From an uncultured Lautropia sp. (GTDB lineage: Bacteria; Pseudomonadota; Gammaproteobacteria; Burkholderiales; Burkholderiaceae_E): 8,584 nt of DNA. Every line of letters starts with the position of its first letter. Within the stretch, counting starts at the first letter, position 1. A program made the translations under genes and the position numbers. The stretch spans positions 1 to 8,584 of the forward strand of contig CALIXC010000272.1 of the NCBI GenBank assembly GCA_938046755.1. Direction: 5' to 3'. The notes under the pieces were generated by a model. The model saw only the letters and a program-made list of their open reading frames with translations, was not told where the DNA came from and ran no database searches. This document shows positions 1-5,904 of this stretch, piece by piece.

Positions 1-453
1 GACCGGCTGCGGCTGATGCTGAAGGGCTGGCAGGAGGAAGAAACGCCGTCGGTGATCTATCAGGCGCGCGGCCAGCGGGTGATGATGGCCGTGCTGGACG
101 ACGCGGCTTCGACCAAGGTGGTGCGCGGCAAGCCGGAGCAGGATGCCGACACCGGTCAGCGTTGGATGCCGGTGACGCTGGAGGTGTGGTCGGATGCGAC
201 TGGCATGAATGCCGACCGGGGGGCCGTGTGGGCCTATGGCAAGGATACCTACCAGAAGGCGTGTTCGGCCTGCCATGTGCTGCCGCAGCAGGAACATTTC
301 ACGGCCAACCAGTGGGTTGGCACACTGAAGTCGATGCGTCGCTTCACCTCGTTCAGCGATGACCAGTATCGCCTGATCCTGTCGTACTTGCAGAATCACT
401 CGAAGGACCTGCATGACGACGGTACATCCGGCGTAGGGCACGGAGGAAAATGA
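1..453 (+). CDS. dorC: TorC/DorC-type multihaem c-type cytochrome, C-terminal part (5' end outside window)
   Basis: This is the last 150 residues of a NapC/NirT/TorC-family cytochrome; the frame is open to the left edge, so the start lies upstream. In this family a membrane-anchored tetrahaem N-terminal domain takes electrons from quinol, and a C-terminal monohaem domain passes them to the periplasmic reductase. Only the C-terminal domain is visible. It has one haem c site, CSACH, at 262-276 (visible residues 88-92), followed by HFTANQWVGTLKSMRRF and a YLQNH segment, which closely resemble the end of TorC/DorC. The four N-terminal haem sites and the membrane anchor are not in the window. Its stop codon overlaps the start of the TorD-like gene by 4 bases, placing it first of the visible genes in a C-D-A operon. 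The assignment to the family is firm; dorC rather than torC rests on the DMSO-reductase character of the third gene. Confidence 0.9.
   Translation, partial: DRLRLMLKGWQEEETPSVIYQARGQRVMMAVLDDAASTKVVRGKPEQDADTGQRWMPVTLEVWSDATGMNADRGAVWAYGKDTYQKACSACHVLPQQEHFTANQWVGTLKSMRRFTSFSDDQYRLILSYLQNHSKDLHDDGTSGVGHGGK
442..446 (+). promoter_or_regulatory. Shine-Dalgarno site of the TorD-family gene
   Basis: GGAGG lies inside the end of the cytochrome gene, 3 bases before the ATG at 450 and 6 bases before a second in-frame ATG at 453. The spacing fits the second ATG better, so the true start may be 453; the product would differ by one Met. Confidence 0.7.
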
Positions 454-1130
454 TGAACGCACCGGTAGATGGGGGCATGCTGAAGAGGCATGACGGACCG
501 GAGGGGCAGGCCGTCGAGGTGAGCCACCCGGCGGCTGCCGATCTGGCGGATGTGCTCGACTGGCTGGCTGCGCAGTTCATCCATGTACCCCAGAGGGAAC
601 AGGTTCATGCGGCGCGTTCGGTGGTCGGGCAGATGCTGCTGCGCGAGATGGGCGAGGTGCTGGGCAACGAAACGTTGATGGCACGCCTGGGGCAGCATCT
701 GTCCGAAGGGACGGAAGAAGAGGTGACGGTGGCGCTGCAGCGTCGGTACACGGCCCTCTTTGAGGGCGTGTTCCCCCGACGCTGTGCGCTGCCCTATGCC
801 AGCGCCTGGCAGGGCAGCGGCCGGCTGTACGACGCCCCGGTGGCGCGGATGCAGAAGCTTCTGCAGGTACTGGACATGGAGCTTGCGCAGACATGTCATG
901 AGCCGCCTGATCATCTGGCTGTGCAGCTGGCGGCGCTGGCGCAGGCGCTGCGACAGGCGCGTTGGCCGACGGTTCAGGCGCTGCTGGTGGAGATGGACTG
1001 GGTGGCGCCCTTCTGTCGAGCCATGGCACGACTGGATGGTGAAGGGTATTACGGGGTGATGGCTGAGGTGCTGTCGGCGGTTTTGGGCCGGGTGAGCATC
1101 GGCTACGGGACTGGACAGGAGGAACGATGA
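450..1130 (+). CDS. dorD: TorD/DorD-family chaperone for a molybdenum reductase
   Basis: This is a 226-residue cytoplasmic protein of the TorD/DmsD family. These chaperones bind the Tat signal and core of an apo-molybdoenzyme, keep it competent for insertion of the bis-MGD cofactor, and prevent premature export. Visible family marks are an RRYTALFEGVF segment (98-108; YxxLF type), PYASAW (115-120), and the hallmark EPPDHLA (151-157), all in a predicted all-helical protein rich in Leu and Ala. The first 25 or so residues are not conserved in the family. The gene starts on the ATGA overlap with the cytochrome stop and itself ends in an ATGA overlap with the reductase start, so the three genes are probably translationally coupled. 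Its likely client is the reductase encoded immediately downstream. The family assignment is secure; the symbol follows the dorCDA-like order. Confidence 0.88.
   Translation: MMNAPVDGGMLKRHDGPEGQAVEVSHPAAADLADVLDWLAAQFIHVPQREQVHAARSVVGQMLLREMGEVLGNETLMARLGQHLSEGTEEEVTVALQRRYTALFEGVFPRRCALPYASAWQGSGRLYDAPVARMQKLLQVLDMELAQTCHEPPDHLAVQLAALAQALRQARWPTVQALLVEMDWVAPFCRAMARLDGEGYYGVMAEVLSAVLGRVSIGYGTGQEER
1117..1122 (+). promoter_or_regulatory. Shine-Dalgarno site of the reductase gene
   Basis: A perfect AGGAGG sits at the end of the chaperone gene, 4 bases before the ATG at 1127 and 7 bases before the adjacent in-frame ATG at 1130. It supports a start here rather than at the later Met codons at 1190 or 1226, which lack such a site. 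This fixes a long N-terminal segment before the Tat motif. Confidence 0.8.
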
Positions 1131-3742
1131 TGGACAGGCTCAATGAACGCGAAGGATGCGCGGGAATGGAAGATGCCCGTGTGGACGGTATGCAGACAAC
1201 CCGTGAGCAGGCTGCGGTGACGGGCATGCAAGCGGCCGGCCGGCTGTCGCGGCGCCGGTTCATCGAGGGGCAGGTGCTGGCCTCGCTGGGCATGGCTGGT
1301 ACGCCGATTCTGGCCCGGGCAGCCGGAAAAGATTCGCCCACGGCGGCGAGCGGGGAAGAACCTGCGGCCGCAGTGGGTGGCAAGGTCGGGAAAGCGGTGC
1401 AGGAGGGCATCCTGTCGGGCTGCCACTGGGGTGCGTTCTATGGCATCGTGAAGGATGGAAGGGCGGTGGAGTTCAAGCCCTGGTCGGGTGATCCGGCACC
1501 GTCGCCACAACTGCCTGGCGTGTTGGATTCGCTCTATTCGCCGTCGCGCATCCGCTATCCGATGGTGCGCCGTGCCTGGCTGGACAAGGGCCCGGGCGCT
1601 GATCCGGATGGCCGGGGCAGCGGTGATTTCGTGCGGGTGAGCTGGGACAAGGCCATCGAGCTGGTGGCCGACGAGCTGGTGCGGGTGCGCAAGAAGTACG
1701 GGCAGCAGGCGGTGTTTGCGGGGTCGTATGGCTGGAAGAGCCCGGGGCGCATCCACAACTGCCGGACGCTGCTGCGGCGGATGCTGAACCTGACGGGCAG
1801 CTATACCAGCAGCAGCGGTGACTATTCCACCGGCGCAGCCCAGGTGATCCTTCCCTACGTGTCGGGTTCGCTGGAGGTCTATGAGCAGTGCACCACATGG
1901 GAGAACCTGGCCAAGCATTGCCAGCTGATGGTGTTCTGGGGCTGCAATCCGCTGAACAATTCGCAGATCTCCTGGCAGGTGGCCGACCATGGTGCCTGGC
2001 CGGGGGTGGCCGCCATGAAGAAGGCGGGCACGAAGGTGATCAGCATCGACCCGATCCGTACCGAGACCTGCAAGGTACTGGATGGCGAGTGGATCGCGCC
2101 GCGCCCGCAGACCGACGTGCCGATGATGCTGGGCATCGCTCATACGCTGTACACCGAGAAGCTGCACGACCAGGCATTCCTCGATCGCTACACTACCGGA
2201 TTCGACCGGTTTCTGCCGTACCTGCTGGGCAAGACCGACGGCACGCCCAAGACGGCGGAATGGGCGGCAGGAATTTGTGGCGTGCCGGCGCAGACGCTGC
2301 GTGATCTGGCGCGCCGCTTCGCAGCCAACCGCACGATGCTGGCGCTGGGCTATTCGACGCAGCGCCAGCACCATGGCGAGCAGTCACACTGGATGCTGAT
2401 CACGCTGGCGGCGATGCTGGGGCAGATCGGCCTGCCGGGAGGGGGCTATGGCCTGAGTTATCACTATTCGTCGGGAGGCGCGCCCACAGCCACCACGCCG
2501 ATCCTGAAGGCCATCGACGATGCGTCGGGGCAAGCCAACGAGGGGGCGGCCTGGCTGGCGCAGAGCGGGGCTGTCTCGATTCCGGTGTCGCGGCTGGTGG
2601 AGACGCTGCTGAATCCTGGCAAGGTGATGCAGTTCAACGGACACGAGATCAAGCTGCCGCTGATCAAGCTGGCCTACTGGGCGGGTGGAAACCCGTTCGC
2701 CCACCAGCAGGACCGAAACGAGATGCGGCGTGCCTGGCGCAATCTGGACACGTTCATCGTGCATGACGTGCAGTGGACGGCCTCGGCGCGGCATGCCGAC
2801 ATCGTGCTTCCGGCCACCACGTCCTACGAGCGCAACGACATCGAGCAGATGGGCGATTATGCGCAGAGCCATATCGTGGCGATGAAGAAGATCGTCGAGC
2901 CGGTGTTCGAGGCGCGCAGCGACTTCGACATCTTCGCGGCCATCGCGGCTCGCCTGGGCAAGGGCGAGGAATTCACGGCGGGGCTCACGGAGATGGAGTG
3001 GATTCGCAACCTGTACGAGGCGGCCAAGATCGAAGCGCGCGCCAAGGGCATGGAGATGCCGGTGTTCGACGTGTTCTGGAAGAGCAATCGGCCGCTGGCA
3101 TTTCCGATCTCGGCCGAGGCCAAGGACTTCGTGCGGCATGCCGATTTTCGGGCCGATCCGCTGCTCAATGCGCTGGGGACGGCATCGGGCAAGTTCGAGC
3201 TGTATTCGCGGACCATCGAGAAATACGGCTATGACGACTGTCCTCCGCACGCCACCTGGATGGAGCCGCTGGAGCGTACGGGTCGTTCGGACTCGCGCTA
3301 TCCGCTGCATATCGTGTCCAATCACCCGCAGATGCGGCTGCACTCGCAGCTGTGCGGCACCATCAACCGAAACAGTCACGAGGTGTCCGGGCGCGAACCC
3401 TGCTGGATGAATCCGCAGGATGCGAAGGCGCGCGGCCTGAAGGACGGCGATGTGGTGCGGGTCTTCAACCAGCGGGGCCAGATCCTGGCGGGACTGAAGG
3501 TCACTGACGAGATCATGCCCGGTGCCATCCGGATCAACGAGGGCGGCTGGTACGATCCGGTGAACTCACGCGATCCGAACACGCTGTGCGCGTGGGGAGA
3601 TGTGAACGTGCTGACGACAGGTGTGGCCACATCGAAGCTGGCGCAGGGCAATTGCGGCCAGACCGGGGTGGCCGAGGTGGAGCGCTTCCGTGGTTCGTTG
3701 CCACCCGTGATGGTGTTCTCGCAACCGAAGGCGCGAGGGTAG
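1127..3742 (+). CDS. dorA: Periplasmic DMSO/TMAO reductase, molybdopterin-dependent, Tat-exported (DorA type)
   Basis: This is an 871-residue molybdoenzyme of the DMSO reductase family, Ser-ligated subgroup (DorA/TorA/BisC). It reduces DMSO or TMAO in the periplasm as the terminal step of anaerobic respiration. A twin-arginine signal is clear: SRRRFIEG (41-48), a hydrophobic stretch, and an AxA-type site near residue 65. The Mo-ligating serine is S234 in SSGDYSTGAAQ. GSYGWKS (199-205) supplies Y201 and W203, equivalent to Tyr114 and Trp116 of Rhodobacter DMSO reductase; E. coli TorA lacks this Tyr. Other family blocks seen are PRPQTDVP (325-332), GQIGLPGGGYGLSYHYS (432-448), YWAGGNPFAHQQDRN (517-531), ADIVLPATTSYERND (557-571) and the C-terminal GDVNVLTTGVATSKLAQGNCGQT (824-846). 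There is no N-terminal 4Fe-4S Cys motif, as expected for this subgroup. Length is near the family norm of about 820-850. The gene is the last of the C-D-A operon. Confidence 0.93.
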   Translation: MMDRLNEREGCAGMEDARVDGMQTTREQAAVTGMQAAGRLSRRRFIEGQVLASLGMAGTPILARAAGKDSPTAASGEEPAAAVGGKVGKAVQEGILSGCHWGAFYGIVKDGRAVEFKPWSGDPAPSPQLPGVLDSLYSPSRIRYPMVRRAWLDKGPGADPDGRGSGDFVRVSWDKAIELVADELVRVRKKYGQQAVFAGSYGWKSPGRIHNCRTLLRRMLNLTGSYTSSSGDYSTGAAQVILPYVSGSLEVYEQCTTWENLAKHCQLMVFWGCNPLNNSQISWQVADHGAWPGVAAMKKAGTKVISIDPIRTETCKVLDGEWIAPRPQTDVPMMLGIAHTLYTEKLHDQAFLDRYTTGFDRFLPYLLGKTDGTPKTAEWAAGICGVPAQTLRDLARRFAANRTMLALGYSTQRQHHGEQSHWMLITLAAMLGQIGLPGGGYGLSYHYSSGGAPTATTPILKAIDDASGQANEGAAWLAQSGAVSIPVSRLVETLLNPGKVMQFNGHEIKLPLIKLAYWAGGNPFAHQQDRNEMRRAWRNLDTFIVHDVQWTASARHADIVLPATTSYERNDIEQMGDYAQSHIVAMKKIVEPVFEARSDFDIFAAIAARLGKGEEFTAGLTEMEWIRNLYEAAKIEARAKGMEMPVFDVFWKSNRPLAFPISAEAKDFVRHADFRADPLLNALGTASGKFELYSRTIEKYGYDDCPPHATWMEPLERTGRSDSRYPLHIVSNHPQMRLHSQLCGTINRNSHEVSGREPCWMNPQDAKARGLKDGDVVRVFNQRGQILAGLKVTDEIMPGAIRINEGGWYDPVNSRDPNTLCAWGDVNVLTTGVATSKLAQGNCGQTGVAEVERFRGSLPPVMVFSQPKARG

Positions 3743-3756
3743 CGCTTCGATCGATG

Positions 3757-3790
3757 ACAATGGGTGTTGCGTGATTGCAACGCCCATTGT
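3757..3790 (+). terminator. Strong hairpin after dorA, possible terminator
   Basis: Two 14-base arms (3757-3770 and 3777-3790) pair completely, with a single G-U wobble, around a 6-base GTGATT loop, starting 15 bases after the dorA stop codon. The position suggests the 3' end of the dor transcript. There is no run of T after the stem (CCGTTGACC follows), so it is not a textbook intrinsic terminator; it may instead protect the mRNA 3' end or work with Rho. Confidence 0.55.
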
Positions 3791-3911
3791 CCGTTGACCG
3801 GATTGGTCCGGGAAGTTGGCAAATCAGCGACGTCTCCCCATCAGGTGGGGTACCTTCGGAGCCTGTGTGCTTGCATACTTGCAGTCACTTACAGGCAGGG
3901 AAACAAAGGTG

Positions 3912-5408
3912 ATGGTGGTCAGACGGCACGGCTTGCAGGGAACCAAGGTCAAGAATGGCAGACGTAGCGTTGCCGTCGGGATGGTGCTGGGATGGCTGGG
4001 GCTGGCCGCGACCGGAACGGCGCAGGCGGCTGCGACCAGCCTTCATCCCGCACAGCCGGTGCCAGTCGTTGCGCCGGGGCTTTCGCTGCAACGGGCGGTG
4101 CCGGTGTCTGGGCTTTCGTTGCAAGGGCGCCTGCCGGCTCCGGGCAGCACGGCGGGCCGGGCTGCGCGTGGCGGGATGCTGACGGCGTTCTGGAACGATC
4201 CCGATCGGGCGGTGCCGGGCACCGATCCATTTGGCGATCCCGGGGCGGTACTGCAGCCGGACGTATCCTACGAGAATGATGCCCAGCCAGAGGACGAATG
4301 GCCAGGCGGCCATTGGGCTGACGATCCGGCAGGCAGGGGATATCCGGTCGAGTCCGGCAGCAGGCCGCAGCCGGTCCCGGATGTCCTGGTGCCCTGGTCG
4401 GGTGCGTCGTCCATGGCCGGGAAGGGGCATGACATCGAGGGGCAGGATTCGCCTCGGCCCTGGGGATGTCGGCCAACAGTGGCCACGCAGGTACGGCTGA
4501 AGATCGACAACGATCTGGCTTCGGGCGAGGACTACGGCTACAGCAGCGGCGTGATGCTGGAGGTGGCAGCGCGTACGGCGGCCCATGATGGCTGGGAGGC
4601 ATCCGGCGGGGAAGGCTGGCTGTGTCCGCTGTGGCGTGCGCTGGGTGCGGGGCGAGTTCCCACCGAATACGTGAGCTTCCGGCTAGATCAGGCCATCTAC
4701 ACGCCTGAGAACAGCCGTGCCACCTGGCTGCAGGTAAAGGATCGTCCCTATGCGGCGACGCTGGTGGCCACCCTGGCGGCCGGTACCTGGCTGGATGGGC
4801 AGCGTGTGCGCAACGAGGTGCGCCTGGGCTGGGTGGGGCCGTCGGTCCATGGCGAGTCGTTGCAGAATGCGGTGCACCGGGTGATCAATGCGCCCCGTTT
4901 CCGCGGCTGGATGCACCAGCTGCCCGACGAGCCGATCCTAGAAGTGGCGCAGTACCGGGTGAGGCGCTGGCAGCCGGCTGCTGTCCGGGGCACGGACCTG
5001 CTGGGACACTGGGGCATGCGTCTGGGCAACCTGCAGACCAGCGCATTTGCCGGGCTGGAATGGCGCTTCGGCTCCGATCTGCAGGACGACGGGGGTACGG
5101 CGCCGCTGCGCCCGGGGTCCAACGAGCCCGGCGAGGTGACGTGGCATGCGACGGATGTGGCCCGCTGGACCGGGTTCGTGACGCTGGGTGGCCGCGCGGT
5201 AGTGCGGGATCTGACCTTGGACGGCAGTACCTGGCATGACAGCCACCGGGTGCGGCGCAAGCGTCTGGTGGGTGATGTCGGCGCGGGCATGAGCGTGCGC
5301 TCGGGACGATGGAATGCGCAGTTCATGTGGGTAGTGCGTTCGCGCGAGTTCGAGGGGCAGCGGCACGTGCCGTCGTTCGGATCCCTGCAGGTCGGCTACA
5401 CGTTCTGA
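3912..5408 (+). CDS. LpxR-family (DUF2219) outer-membrane lipid A deacylase-like protein
   Basis: This 498-residue protein has an N-terminal signal peptide: basic residues around 5-18, a hydrophobic stretch 19-36, and cleavage after AQA at about 39. From about residue 192 to the C-terminus it resembles LpxR, an outer-membrane beta-barrel that removes the 3'-acyloxyacyl group from lipid A and so alters endotoxin. Visible blocks are QVRLKIDNDL (N200-D201, the family's Asn-Asp pair), YGYSSG, DRPYA (277-281), GPSVHGESLQNAVH (309-322, with Q318 and H322 as the Gln/His of the active site), HQLPDEP, and a C-terminal RSREFEGQRHVPSFGSLQVGYTF ending in the terminal Phe usual for barrels. Residues 40-191 are a Pro/Gly/Asp-rich linker absent from ordinary LpxR. 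The frame is open back to a TTG at 3816, but the ATG at 3912 gives a normal signal peptide. Family assignment is good; deacylase activity is inferred. Confidence 0.8.
   Translation: MVVRRHGLQGTKVKNGRRSVAVGMVLGWLGLAATGTAQAAATSLHPAQPVPVVAPGLSLQRAVPVSGLSLQGRLPAPGSTAGRAARGGMLTAFWNDPDRAVPGTDPFGDPGAVLQPDVSYENDAQPEDEWPGGHWADDPAGRGYPVESGSRPQPVPDVLVPWSGASSMAGKGHDIEGQDSPRPWGCRPTVATQVRLKIDNDLASGEDYGYSSGVMLEVAARTAAHDGWEASGGEGWLCPLWRALGAGRVPTEYVSFRLDQAIYTPENSRATWLQVKDRPYAATLVATLAAGTWLDGQRVRNEVRLGWVGPSVHGESLQNAVHRVINAPRFRGWMHQLPDEPILEVAQYRVRRWQPAAVRGTDLLGHWGMRLGNLQTSAFAGLEWRFGSDLQDDGGTAPLRPGSNEPGEVTWHATDVARWTGFVTLGGRAVVRDLTLDGSTWHDSHRVRRKRLVGDVGAGMSVRSGRWNAQFMWVVRSREFEGQRHVPSFGSLQVGYTF
4057..4128 (+). repeat. 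Imperfect tandem repeat in the linker of the LpxR-like gene
   Basis: Two adjacent units (4057-4095 and 4096-4128) share CGGTGCC at their starts and GGGCTTTCGxTGCAA near their ends, with the second unit shorter by about two codons. They encode PVPVVAPGLSLQ and AVPVSGLSLQ. This looks like a small in-frame duplication in a low-constraint linker. Confidence 0.65.
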
Positions 5409-5437
5409 ACAGTTGCGGTGTTGCAGCTGCGTCGTCG

Positions 5438-5468
5438 TTGCGTTTTGTGCGGGCACTTGGGGTAGAAT
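5438..5468 (+). promoter_or_regulatory. Candidate sigma70 promoter for scpB-rluB
   Basis: TAGAAT at 5463-5468 is a good -10 match. TTGCGT at 5438-5443 could be the -35, with a 19-base spacer, longer than the ideal 17. No better -35 lies at the ideal distance. It stands 30 bases after the LpxR-like gene's stop and is the best promoter-like site in the gap. Confidence 0.45.
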
Positions 5469-5626
5469 GGCGCCAGCCAATCGGCCATGAATCGCGTTGC
5501 CGGGCCATTGCTGGGCCCTTGACGGTTTGCCGACGTACCTTCGAGTGCGTGCCTGCCGGCGTCCGTGGCGGTTCTCGCGTGCAGGTCTTGAGCCTGCCTT
5601 TCCTGTGACAGACAGTCGTTCCGGGC

Positions 5627-5676
5627 AGGACGATGGGACCGGACTCGTGCCGGCCCGCTGCCCGTGACATCGTCCT
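5627..5676 (+). promoter_or_regulatory. Structured RNA element in the scpB leader
   Basis: A perfect 9-bp stem (AGGACGATG at 5627-5635 with CATCGTCCT at 5668-5676) encloses a second hairpin: GG-A-CCGG at 5636-5642 pairs with CCGGCC at 5650-5655, with one bulged A and a 7-base loop. A competing 6-bp pairing, CGGGCA (5622-5627) with TGCCCG (5659-5664), would partly exclude the outer stem. I recognise no known riboswitch in it. Confidence 0.4.
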
Positions 5677-5865
5677 CGAAGATTTCTGCCGGGAAAGCCT
5701 GCCGTTGGCTGGTCCTTTCAAGCTTTTCGTGCTGTCCGGCCGTCTGCCGTCATGCCCGTCGTGCAGGCCGCGGATGTCCGGCCTGCCATCCCCGTACCCG
5801 TTTCGGGCGGCAGGGCCCACAGCCCATCGACAGTTGCCTGTGCCGTTCCCCTCGGAGAGGGCTGT

Positions 5866-5904
5866 ATGCGGCGTCTTTTCTATCAGGTTGATGAATACCG
5901 CTGA
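5866..5904 (+). CDS. 12-codon leader ORF overlapping the scpB start
   Basis: ATG at 5866 opens a short frame encoding MRRLFYQVDEYR and stops with TGA at 5902-5904. It has a good Shine-Dalgarno site, GGAGAGG at 5854-5860, 5 bases before the ATG. It overlaps the scpB start at 5891 in a different frame, ending 11 bases past the first base of the scpB ATG. scpB's own ribosome site is weak (AGG at 5885-5887, 3 bases before the ATG), so ribosomes finishing the short ORF could re-initiate at scpB. This is an inference from layout; chance occurrence of so short an ORF is possible. Confidence 0.35.
   Translation: MRRLFYQVDEYR

Larger units (their letters stand above)
5409..5890 (+). other. Non-coding leader region before scpB
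   Basis: These 482 bases hold no gene I can support. They contain a candidate promoter (5438-5468), several self-complementary segments (best at 5627-5676; also GGGCC and GGCCC around a 7-base loop near 5505-5521), and a short leader ORF whose 5' part starts at 5866. An open frame joins 5633 to scpB, but its translation resembles nothing and it precedes the conserved ScpB start. If the promoter is correct, the scpB-rluB mRNA has a 5' leader of about 400 bases. Confidence 0.6.

Noticed and set aside
1103..2374. A 423-residue frame on the - strand across the chaperone/reductase junction
   Set aside because: It is the complement of strongly conserved dorA sequence in GC-rich DNA, with a His/Arg-rich translation typical of shadow frames.
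3794..3830. TTGACC as a -35 box for the LpxR-like gene
   Set aside because: No acceptable -10 hexamer stands 16-18 bases downstream, so no promoter is claimed for this gene.
3836..3850. CCCCA/TGGGG inverted repeat
   Set aside because: Only 5 bp with a 5-base loop and no T-run; easily found by chance in GC-rich DNA.
3816..3911. TTG start giving a 530-residue LpxR-like protein
   Set aside because: The added 32 residues would place the signal peptide more than 50 residues from the start; ATG at 3912 gives a normal signal peptide.
5633..5890. An 86-codon in-frame extension upstream of scpB
   Set aside because: Its translation (Pro/Arg/Cys-rich) matches no ScpB, while the conserved ScpB N-terminus begins exactly at the ATG at 5891.
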